A stretch of DNA of 64,000 bases from positions 26,041,501 through 26,105,500 of the forward strand of contig CM066998.1 of assembly GCA_033977485.1 (NCBI GenBank), in the 5' to 3' direction. The position numbers and the translations under genes are program-made. This document shows, one piece after another, positions 55,396-64,000 of the stretch. Positions within the stretch are counted from its first letter, which is position 1, and each line of letters opens with the position of its first letter. The DNA is from Hydrangea macrophylla (taxonomy: Eukaryota > Streptophyta > Magnoliopsida > Cornales > Hydrangeaceae). The notes beneath the pieces were generated by a model. It had not been told where the DNA came from. It was given only the letters and a program-made list of their open reading frames with translations, and did not search any database.

Positions 55396-56027
55396 CAAAC
55401 TCATACTCTTTCCACACAATCATTACTCTTTTCCACACTATCATTACTCTTTTACACACTACCAACACTCACCATGCATGTACCACTGACTCCACATGAA
55501 TGATATGTGACTTAATACAGAAATATAAAGTACTGGGAACGATAACCATGGATATACGAGAAGAAATCAAATCTTATATTAAACAACCGGTGAATTCATC
55601 AAAGAATGCTTTAACATGCTTTTATCACTATTAGAAAACACAAGTGGGTCTACTTTGAAGTAATGCCATCAAAAATGAGTTATAATTTATATACATGAAT
55701 TTCATACCAACAGAAAGCTCTTTGAGTCTAGTTTCCAACGCTTCAAACCGTGCGCGTTTTCGAGTTTCCTAGAGGAAGTTATGGCCGTTTTACTAAAAGT
55801 CGTCAGTGCTGAAAAATGTCAATCGTAGCTCTCGGATTTCACGTAAAACCGAGAGGTGACAAAACTTTAAATCAACGGTACGTCGCGATACGGATGAATT
55901 AAGCCGTAGTATTCGAATCACAACTATTGGGACTAAGATCTTTCATTCCCAATTCACGGAATTGATTTTAGTTAAGTTTGAAAATTTACTATTTTTGAGC
56001 TTCAAGCTTTCATACAAAAATTAACAA

Positions 56028-56410
56028 TCTGCTACTGTAATCCTCCTTTTCTGCCCAAACGGTGCAGAATCTGAGAAAATTGTATTAGACGAAAAGTGTG
56101 CAGAATCGAGTTTTGCTTGGGACAGCGCGAGCAGAATCATAAATTTCCTTCGTTTTCCTAACAAAAATCTGAAAACAAAATTCTGCTACTGTTAAAATTA
56201 AAAGAGAAAATATTAGATTTAATTTCTGATATACTTTCTCTGCTACTGTAATCCTCATTTTCTGCCCAAACGGTGCAGAATCTGAGAAAATTGCATTAGA
56301 CAAAAAGTGTGTAGAATCGAGTTTTGCTTGGGACAACGTGGGTAGAATCTTAAATTTCCTTCGCTTTCCTAACAAAAATCTGAAGACAAAATTCTGCTAC
56401 TGTTAAAATT
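56028..56410. repeat. Internal duplication in solo LTR 2, offset 211 bp
   Basis: TCTGCTACTGTAATCCTC and the following roughly 170 bases (including TGCCCAAACGGTGCAGAATC and CGAGTTTTGCTTGGGACA) occur at 56028 and again at 56239. Confidence 0.88.
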
Positions 56411-57299
56411 AACTACCTAAATCAGTAAATAAGGAATGAGTTACATTTTGAGTGAGTTAGTAATACTCACCGTGATGTAGATTGAAGAAGTTGTTGAGAA
56501 AGAAATACAAGAATTAAGAATCTCCAATTTCAAGCTTGGCTATGGAGGATTGAGCTCTTCAAATTCTGAAATTATTAACTCTCTATGTGACTCTCTCAAG
56601 CTCTCTATGTTAGGAGTGTAGAATGTGTAGTGTGGTTGGGTGTATAAATAATCAAACTCCCACTTAGAAAACATTTGCCTAACATCCCACTCATTCTCCA
56701 TTAATCTCCACTAATTACAAAAAAAGTGCAGCAATGATGTGTAAATATACACTTGCAATTCATAATGCTCCATTGATAATTGAAAGGGTAGGTGGAGTTG
56801 GTGTGGGTCAAGGTGTGTTTGGGAATCAAGCTTATGGCATTAGGACAACACACATACTACAAGCATTTGCCAAACAAGGCCTAAGGGAAAACTTTAGCAA
56901 TAATAATTGGGTATAAAGAAATTTGTCCAATCAGTTACTCCCAAAATTCTGTGGAAGTTTAACACTGCGCGGACAGTTTTAAACCTAAACTAGTATTTTC
57001 GTGACAGGGTGTTTATCACAAAAATACAGAAAATTCATTTTAATGTTAGAAATAGTTTTCTGATTTTATAAAAATACAGTTTGAGTTTTAAAAGAAATAA
57101 TTCCACCGTTTTGAAATACAGATTTGAAATTTAACACAGGTATTGCCAGTTTTTATGAAAATTGCATTTTGACCCCAAAAGTAATTTCAATAATGAGATT
57201 AGTCAAGAAATAAATTTTTCACATAAGGATTGAAAATAAAAGCAGACAAAATATATATAATTTTAAATATGACAATGCAAGAAAATGCAGGTTATTACA

Positions 57300-57779
57300 A
57301 GTGGAGCAAGAGAATTCAATGCATCATAACTAGTGCCTTTAGGGCTATGAATCAGTCCCTAGGAATACAAGAAATGATTTACAGGAATTTGGTGAAATAA
57401 AAATTTCTACTTGTAAACCAGTCATCTTGTACCCACATTGACTCCTCAAATTTTGAGCAACTCTAATCAGTGTGGCACCTCTAGGCCCTACGCCAGTCCT
57501 GAATTTTCATAAGTGCTCTAGAAAACTTGCCCAAGTTTTTATAGAAAGCGGCCCACTTTCACACTTATATTGGTGAATCCATCAAGTATGCATCACAATT
57601 AAACATACCATCCAATTTATATGGACTATGGAATTCATTAAGAGTTTAACTCAACATTTCACATTGCAATTGCACTATACACCATAGGAATGGACAACAA
57701 TATAATCAAGTTATAGTGCATCTTAAATCAACCAATGACTTGTTATTACCCATATGAACCTATATCTTGGGTTCTCCAA
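57300..57779 (-). other. 3' noncoding region of copia element
   Basis: It lies between the end of the copia coding remnant and the insertion of solo LTR 2. No ORF or motif is seen. Confidence 0.4.
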
Positions 57780-58437
57780 TTACATAGGTTGGGTTACCAT
57801 TATCGTTGATTTTTGTTTTAGGCATAAGCCCCATTCCCCTCGATGTTTCATACACTGGTTTTCTTCCTAGTGGTTTTGTTAAAGGGTCAGCCAAATTCAC
57901 TTCTGACCTTACATAATTAAGAGATATAACTTTATCTCAAACATCTATCTCACAATATTATGTCTTGGGTGTGTGCACCTACTCATGCTATTGTAGGACT
58001 TATTTATAACTCGGCCTAAATTAGCCTGACTATCACAATGAAGACACCGTTGGAGTTGGCTTATTCCAAATAGGAATATCCGCTAAGACGTTTCTTAGCC
58101 ACTCAGCCTCAGTACCAACTTTCTCAAGAATTACAAACTAATATTCCATCGTTGACTTAGTTGTACAAGTTTTCTTGGACGACTTCCAAGATATTGCACC
58201 TCCACTAAGCGTGAAAGTAAATTCACTTGTTGAATTCATCTCATCTGAATTCAAAATACAATTTGCATCCCTAAATTTTGAAATACATACTTTTTCTCTC
58301 CAAAAGGTTTGGCTATAACCTATCATTGAAAAATTAAAATTTAAATTCTTTCGAATTTTGAAGTATGCAATACATCTTCCCAATGAATTTTGCCTTATCT
58401 TCGGTTATACAACATGATATGTCCAAAATAATCTAGC
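57780..58437 (-). pseudogene. Ty1/copia RNase H remnant
   Basis: Reading leftward from 58437, GKIHWEDV (the usual G-x-x-HWE) is followed in other frames by NSTSEFTFTLSGGAISWKSS, then KTCTTKSTMEY, a TAG, and EKVGTEAEWLRNVLADIPIW. Further on come SRCTHPRHNIVR and, near the end, words matching DPLTK. This is the order of the RNase H end of a plant copia polyprotein, which removes RNA during reverse transcription. Many stops and frame changes make it dead. The 5' part of the polyprotein is missing because the Tat element begins at about 58449. Confidence 0.8.
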
Positions 58438-58448
58438 CAAGTAGACAG

Positions 58449-59041
58449 TGCCACGTCACCCAGAGCCGCCGGTTATTCCGGTAGGGGCGCACCCCGTGGG
58501 GATGAGCATTCCTGAGGTGTTCATGCAAACCGTGCAGTCATACCAACAGGCCGGGCATAAAGGTCACGGTGTCCCGCGATCCCGACCAGTCCAGCAGTTT
58601 CTAAATCAACTACAAGTCTGCGAAAGGAGATATGGCAGTTTCCTAGACCACTTAGGAAACTCTCCTAAGATCATGCAAATCTATTGTGATTAGATTAGGC
58701 TTCCTAATCCTGTCAAATTACCATGTAAGGGTGGACTCTTGCATCTATAAAAGAGCCCACCTACCCTGTTTACAGAGATCAGAATTCCAATTCGACAACT
58801 ATTCTCTAAGCTTGCAAGCATTCAACATAGAACTCACCATCCATACGCATACACCCGGCCGGTACTACTGGTAGTGTCGCCCACCTTTGTTGGCTCACCA
58901 GGCCCGTCGGTGATCTGCTAGTAAGAGCGCACAGACGCAACCGTGGATGTAGGTCACCTCATTCACGGGACCGAACCATATACAAATTGTTCTCATCTCT
59001 TTCTCTCTCAAAACCTTTCTTACCAATTTTAGGCATCATCA
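58449..59041 (+). repeat. 5' LTR of Tat-type element
   Basis: The proposed start is TGCCACGTCACC, where copia similarity stops. The end is AGGCATCATCA, just before the primer site. A TATAAAAG box lies at 58746-58753. No second LTR is available for checking, so the left boundary is uncertain. Confidence 0.6.
58746..58753 (+). promoter_or_regulatory. TATA box in Tat LTR
   Basis: TATAAAAG inside GCATCTATAAAAGAGCCC, about 290 bases before the LTR end, is a reasonable U3 promoter. Confidence 0.6.
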
Positions 59042-59044
59042 GTT

Positions 59045-59062
59045 TGGCGCCGTCTATGGGAA
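59045..59062 (+). promoter_or_regulatory. Primer-binding site of Tat-type element
   Basis: TGGCGCCGTCTATGGGAA is the usual Tat-lineage primer site with one change (CTA for CTG). The cognate tRNA is not certain from memory. Confidence 0.7.
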
Positions 59063-59103
59063 ACGACTGAGTCTTCTCATCAACAAATTCTCAACTGATC
59101 AAC

Positions 59104-60823
59104 ATGCCGCCAAAGATGGGTAAGAAAGCAGCTAATTCGACCGGTCAGGAGAACCCGCAGCCTGAACAACAAGCTGCCTCCATGACGACCGAGCAGATAA
59201 CGGCAGTACTGGCGCAACTCTTGGAGGGCCAGCGCCGAACACAGGAACAGATAGAGGTGCTTATGGCCCAACAGGAGAAGCGCCCCGCTTCAGAGAATTA
59301 GCCTAAGAAGAGCGCTCCTATTCAAAGGCCCGCTAGGGCAAGAAGGCAAGCATGTTCCGCCCCGGTGTCCCCACCGGACAGGGAACGCCCCGGCGATGGA
59401 TAGCGCAACCAGGCCACCAGGCGCTCGCAAAGGCGGCCTCGGCCCAATCCTCGCCGAGTGGAGGACGCCAGAACTATCATCGATCGGCGGCGCGCGGCCA
59501 GAGGGGAGGAGTCCGGACGGAGAACCCGGGAATCGGCCGAGGACCCTCCGGTCCTGAGCCGGGGAGATCTTAGGCACAAGCTTTCCCAGACCCAGAGCCG
59601 GGCCTTATCCCCGAAGTCGACACCGATCTTAGGAAGAGGCCTCGTCGTCCGACCCAACCTACCTCTCAGCCACAGACAGGAGGACCGGGCAGGATAACGT
59701 AAAAGCCCAGGTCGAGGAGCTACAGCAGCAAATCGAGAGGTTGAACCGCAAGTCCGGTCGCGACCTCACCAACACGGAGACTGAATCACCCTATACCGCT
59801 CGGGTGACACGGTTTCCTATTCCACGGAAGTTTAAACCCCCTCACTTTAGCTCCTACGATGGCACAGGGAGTCAGGTCGACCACATCCACACTTACAAGG
59901 CTTAGATGGCGTTGGTCACTACGGTGGACGAGCTGCTATGCCTGTCCTTCCCCAGTACCCTCAAGGGGCCAGCCGCACAGTGGTTTCACGCTTTGAAGCC
60001 CTGGACTGTCGACAACTTCAAAGCCCTCGATAAACTCTTCATCAACTAGTTTGTCGGGATGCTCGACCGGTCACAACCGGACACTCAGCTGCTGACCGTC
60101 AAGTAGCACAAAGGAGAGTCCTTGAGGGAGTATATAGACCGTTTCAACCAGCAAAGGCTCTTGATCCGCAACCTTAATGAAACGACCGTAATTATGGCCT
60201 TCTGTTCGGGAGTTCAACACACCAAGGTTGCCACGTCGTTCCATCGCGACCGACCGGCGACCCTGGTGGAGCTCGCGGAGAGGGTCAGAAAGTACATTGA
60301 TACCGAAGAGTTCTTGAAGGCAAAGCGTGCCGGCCAGGCGGGAGATGAATCCCCGAAGGCCAAGCGCAAGCGTGAAGGATTCAAGAAGGGCTTAGGAAAG
60401 AAGCCAAAGCAAGATCAGAAGGATGCTCGGAGTCAGCCCCAGATCGCTTTCACATCCCTTTCCTGGCCCATGCATGAAGTCATGGCTGCCGCAGAGGGGC
60501 AGAGGCTGCTTCCGCAGCCAGCTAAACTCAGAGCCCCGCCGGGTAAGAGGAACCGGGACAAGTTTTGCCGTTACCACAGGGATCACGGCCATGAAACGGA
60601 GGATTGCTTCAAATTAAAGATAGCGATAGAGAAGCTGATCGAGCAGGGACACCTCGCGGAGTTCGTCACAGCGGACAGACGGCCTCGGCAGGATACCCAA
60701 GCTCTCGATCAGCCACCACCACCACTTGACCACATCCATGTGATCTCCAGAGGGACGTCAGGCGGAGGTGATTCACAGTCATCACGGAATAGGCATGCCC
60801 GGGCATCCCGAGCCGATGTCTAG
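59104..60823 (+). pseudogene. Gag of Tat-type element, broken by TAG stops
   Basis: The ATG at 59104 begins MPPKMGKKAANSTGQENPQP, followed by a Gln-rich helix. TAG closes it at 59299-59301. After a frame change the core is readable from about 59800: FPIPRKFKPPHFSSYDG, GPAAQWFHALKPW, then REYIDRFNQQRLLIRNLNET and FCSGVQHTKVATSF. A zinc-knuckle-like CRYHRDHGHETEDC is at about 60565-60610. In-frame TAG codons lie at 59903, 60047, 60104 and 60821, each where Gln is likely. Gag would package the RNA, but the stops prevent a full product. Confidence 0.85.
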
Positions 60824-60880
60824 CAGGTCCAATCCACTGGCTCCTCCCTAACCGATGTTCTAACATTCACGTCTGACGAC

Positions 60881-61489
60881 TTGCAGGGCATCCACTACCC
60901 CCATGATGACCCGCTAGTGGTGACGCTTTCTATAGCCAACTATATGGTCCAAAGGGTGCTAGTGGACACAGGCAGCTTGTCCGACATAATGTTCACGTTG
61001 GCATTCGATCAACTCGGGATCTCCAGGGATTGGCTCCGGCTGATCGCTACTCCCCTGGTTGGATTTAACGGCTCCAGTACACAATCGCTTGGTACAATCG
61101 AGCTCCCAGTTCTCATAGGGACCTACCCTCAGCAGGCCTCCGTGCTCACCAATTTTGTGGTCGTAGAAGCCCCGTCGGCCTACAACGTCATCCTTGGCAG
61201 GCCGACCCTCAACAAGGCCAGAGCGGTCGTCTCCACCTATAGCTTAATAGTGAAGTTCCCAACTTCCCATGGACCCGGATGCTTGCGAGGAGATCAAACT
61301 ACCGCCCAGAGTTGTTATGTCAGCTCGCTACGCCGGGGGGGCAATCACAGAAACATTGAATGTCCAAGAGATGGACCCCCAGGTCCGATGGAAGAACTGG
61401 AACAAATGATGCTGGATCCTGAGTACCCAGACCGTACGGTCAGCATAGGTACCCTACTGGACCCCGGCTTGAAGGAAAAACTGACTTAG
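60881..61489 (+). pseudogene. Protease of Tat-type element
   Basis: An open stretch in the same frame as the Gag core carries the aspartic protease: VLVDTGSLSDIMF at about 60957 (the usual motif is DTGSSADIL), then VGFNGSSTQSLGTIELPV and NVILGRPTLNKARAVVS. It ends at TAG (61487-61489) in a segment that normally reads on as LT-Gln-FLR toward reverse transcriptase. This domain would cut the polyprotein. Confidence 0.82.
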
Positions 61490-61534
61490 TTCCTAAGGCA
61501 AAATCAAGACATTTTCGCTTGGGGTCATGAGGAT

Positions 61535-62450
61535 ATGCCCGGGATTGACCCCCGGGTAATGTCCCATCGTCTCAATGTCAGCCCGGATTGCCGCCTAGTT
61601 AAGCAGAAGAGAAGGGGCATGGCCCCCGAGCAGGCAGTGAGTGAGGAGGTCGAGAAGCTCCTAAAGGCGAAGTCCATCCGAGAGGTCCACTATCCCGACT
61701 GGTTAGCTAACGTTGTTCTTGTCAAGAAAAGCAACGGGAAGTGGAGAATGTGCGTGGACTTCACCGACCTCAATAAGGCCTGCCCCAAGGACTGCTATCT
61801 GCTACCCAAGATAGACCTCCTTGTGGATTCCACCGCAGGTCACTCACTCCTCTCATTCATGGACGCTTACTCGGGGTACAACCAGATCAGCATGTACCCC
61901 GGGGACGAAGAGAAGACTGCGTTCATCGCTGACCAAGGCACGTATTGCTACAAGGTTATGCCCTTCGGTCTCAAGAATGCCGGGGCTACCTACCAGCACT
62001 TGGTCAACTATATGTTCAAAGACCTTAATGGAAAGTCTATGGAGGTATATGTGGATGATCTACTGGTCAAGAGCCGAAACGAGCCCGACCACCTCAAGCA
62101 TCTGGGCGGCGCCTTCAGCATTTTAAGAAAATTCAGGATGAGGTTGAACCCGGCCAAATGCACCTTTGGTGTCTCGTCCGAAAAATTTCTTGGCCATCTA
62201 GTCAGCAGACGGGGGATTGAGGCAAACCCCGAGAAGATCAAAGCCATCATCAACATACGGTCGCCCAAATCAACGAAGGAAGTTCAGAGCCTAGCCGAAC
62301 GGGTGGCTGCACTGAACAAATTTGTCTTCCAAGCTACCGACCGGTGCCTGCCATTCTTCAAAATCCTTCGCAAAGCGTTCTAGTGGTCAGAAGAGTGTGA
62401 AGAGGCATTCCAGGAACTCTAAAAGTACCTGGCGTCCCCTCCTCTCCTCT
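61535..62450 (+). pseudogene. Reverse transcriptase of Tat-type element
   Basis: The frame opens with MPGIDPRVMSHRLNV. Conserved blocks in order are KSNGKWRMCVDFTDLNKACP, FMDAYSGYNQI, VMPFGLKNAGATYQ and catalytic YVDDLLVKS near 62049, then FLGHLVSRRGIEANPEKI. A TAG at 62381-62383 (before WSEECEEAF) and a TAA at 62420-62422 interrupt the frame at the junction with RNase H. All catalytic residues of the polymerase are present. Confidence 0.88.
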
Positions 62451-62691
62451 CAACACCCATGCCGGGGGAAGAACTATTTTTATACTTGGGAGTGTTACCA
62501 TCGGCGGTTAGCTCAGCACTTCTTCGGGAAAAGCACGGGAAACAATTTACAGTGTACTACACCAGCCGGGCATTGCAGGGCGTAGAGAGTAGATACTCCC
62601 GCATCGAAAAATTGGCATTCGCCCTTATCACCTCGGCCCGAAGGCTCCGCCCATACTTTCAGGCCCACGCCATTGTGGTCCTCACAGATTC
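62451..62691 (+). pseudogene. First RNase H of Tat-type element (decayed)
   Basis: ELFLYLGVLPSAVSSALLRE and YYTSRALQGVESRYSRIEKL are typical of the gypsy RNase H that follows reverse transcriptase in Tat elements, where this copy of the domain is normally degenerate. One frame change occurs near 62690, after VVLTDSS. Confidence 0.75.
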
Positions 62692-64000
62692 CTCCGCAAA
62701 ATCCTCAGTCGTCCAGACACGTCCGGGAGGCTCGTCAAGTGGGCATTGGAGTTGGAAGAGTTTGAAGTGATCTACCGACCCAGGACAGCCATCAAGGGAC
62801 AAGCTGCACCAGACTTCTTGGTCGAGTTTACGTACCCCGAAGACCCGGTTGAAGAGCCTGAACCCTTGGCCTTACCACCTAGGTTACACTCCAACATCCC
62901 CACCTGGGTACTGTATGTGGACGGTTCCTCCAATCAGCAAGGTAGTGGGGCAGGAATCATCCTGACTACCCCCGACGGTATCCAGCTCGAATATGCGCTA
63001 AGGTTTGGGTTCCGCACCTCCAATAACGAGGCCGAATACGAAGCCCTCTTGGTCGGGTTACAGTTGGCCATCTCTATGAGTGCGCTACAGGTTCAAGGAT
63101 ACAATGACTCCCAACTCGTGGTCAACCAGGTTAACCAAGAGTACGAAGCACGGGAAGACAACATGGTAGCCTACTTGGCCCTTGTCCGAGCGGTTTCCAA
63201 GAAGCTCCGAGGATTCTCCATCACTCGGATACCCAGAGAAGAAAATACTAGAGCCGACCGGTTGGCTCGCCTCGCCTCGTCTTCCGAGTCAGACTTGCCC
63301 GGGATAAGGATACAATACCTACCCGAGCCAAGTGTGATCAACTCAGAGGACATGGAGGTAGACCCGGTCACTTTGGAACCCAGTTGGATGGACCCGCTCG
63401 TGACATTCTTGACAATAGGGACGTTACCAGACGATAAAGAAGAAGCCTGCCGGGTTAAATACCGGGCGGCACGATATCTCCTTCTCGACGGCATCCTCTA
63501 CAAGCGGGGATTCACTATCTCGTACCTCCGCTGTGTTCACCCTGCGCAAGTCCAAGCAATACTGTTCGAGATCCACGAAGGAGTGTGCGGGAACCACATC
63601 GGGGGCCGGGCACTCTCCAAAAAGGCCCTGCTACAAGGTTACTACTGGCCGACCATGGCCCGAGATTCCCGAGAGTATGTCCGAAGGTGTGACAAGTGCC
63701 AACGATACTCTCCCATGATCAACCGACCGAGAGAACTTCAGACACCAATCCACAGCCCCTGGCCGTTCGCCCAGTGGGGTATAGACATTGTCGGTCCCCT
63801 GCCAATTGGAAAAGGACAGGTTAAGTTTGCCGTGATAGCCGTTGACTACTTCACCAAATGGGCAGAGGCTGAGCCCTTGGCGACGATAACCGAGCGGAAA
63901 ATGGAGAGCTTCGTGGAAAGGAATATTCTCAGCAGGTTCGGCATTCCCCAGGTCCTAGTCAGTGACAACGGCAGACAATTTGACACACCCATCTTCAGAT
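62692..64000 (+). CDS. Archaeal-type RNase H and integrase of Tat-type element (partial)
   Basis: This frame is open from about 62692 to the window end (436 codons). It has no ATG of its own because it is the middle of a polyprotein. It starts at the RNase H connection (LVKWALELEEFEVIYRPR). A second, archaeal-type RNase H follows: WVLYVDGSSNQQGSGAGI, then NNEAEYEALLVGL and ENTRADRLARLAS (about 62900-63280). Integrase comes next: the zinc finger begins HEGVCGNHIGG, reaches CDKCQ near 63690, and the core begins GIDIVGPLPI with a second Asp in VSDNGRQFD. The window ends before the catalytic Glu. It would splice the DNA copy into the genome. Confidence 0.88.

Larger units (their letters stand above)
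54360..57299 (-). repeat. Solo LTR 2 (2940 bp, gypsy, probably - strand)
   Basis: It starts TGTCACGCCCCGACG and ends AGGTTATTACA. It is flanked by AGTGG on both sides (54355-54359 and 57300-57304). No internal region is attached, so it is a solo LTR left by recombination between the two LTRs of one element. It shares short words with solo LTR 1 (GGACCCGTAGG, GTCAGCTTCAAGAAGCTGG-like) but is a different family member. It contains interspersed repeats at 55060-55300, an ACAACC repeat and an internal duplication. Confidence 0.92.
58449..64000 (+). mobile_element. Tat-type Ty3/gypsy element (cut by window end)
   Basis: The proposed 5' LTR (58449-59041) is followed by a primer site. Gag, protease, reverse transcriptase, RNase H, a second archaeal-type RNase H and the first part of integrase all follow on the + strand. 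The GC content is higher than in the surroundings. The pol order with an extra RNase H before integrase is a mark of the plant Tat lineage. The 3' half lies outside the window. Confidence 0.85.

Noticed and set aside
55002..55503. Overlapping ORFs with Val, His/Asn or Thr runs
   Set aside because: They run through the ACAACC microsatellite in several frames on both strands, so they are simple-repeat artefacts.
59290..59697. Arg/Pro-rich ORFs of 73-111 codons on both strands
   Set aside because: They are shadows in a GC-rich, frame-shifted part of the Tat Gag.

Overview
This window is plant nuclear DNA, most likely from a eudicot, and consists almost entirely of nested LTR retrotransposons plus DNA-transposon debris. 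I found no intact host gene, no rRNA and no functional tRNA. The plant assignment rests on Athila-, Tekay/Del- and Tat-type Ty3/gypsy proteins, a Ty1/copia RNase H, an En/Spm (CACTA) transposase, and primer-binding sites complementary to tRNA-Asp and initiator tRNA-Met. The setting looks like repeat-rich heterochromatin. The species cannot be named.

Layout. (1) 1-18212: an old, decayed chromovirus-type gypsy element (A, + strand). Its left LTR is split (1-1328 and 9856-10734) by a young Athila-like element (B, 1329-9855, target-site duplication GGCTT). B keeps Gag-protease but has no reverse transcriptase, RNase H or integrase. A's internal region is 10735-15799 and its right LTR is 15800-18212. 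(2) 18213-26500: unassigned AT-rich DNA, a truncated CACTA transposon on the - strand (20625 to about 24270), a 145-bp hairpin MITE with an 8-bp duplication (24811-24955) and a tRNA-like/SINE-like unit (26401-26495). (3) About 26530-32790: a second Athila-like deletion derivative (C). Its Gag runs straight into the last part of integrase, and an unrecognised acidic ORF follows. (4) About 32790-58440: a Ty1/copia element on the - strand, broken by two independent solo LTRs. The first (32850-53954, duplication TAAAC) was itself split by a 17-kb complex Tekay-like element (34973-52035, duplication TATAA) arranged LTR-internal-LTR-internal-LTR. The second solo LTR is 54360-57299 (duplication AGTGG). 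(5) 58449-64000: a Tat-type gypsy element (+), cut off by the window edge inside integrase.

How the parts work together. Each retroelement would encode Gag, protease, reverse transcriptase/RNase H and integrase. Here B and C could move only with enzymes supplied by a relative. The Tekay-like copies each carry one to three disabling changes. The Tat element is closed mainly by TAG stops. B has almost identical LTRs and is the youngest clear insertion. Target-site duplications at four insertions give an explicit order of events: copia before both solo LTRs, solo LTR 1 before the tandem element, and A before B. The most interesting structures are the tandem three-LTR element, the two gag-only Athila derivatives, the extra ORF in C, the CpG-palindrome blocks shared by unrelated LTR families, and the hairpin MITE.
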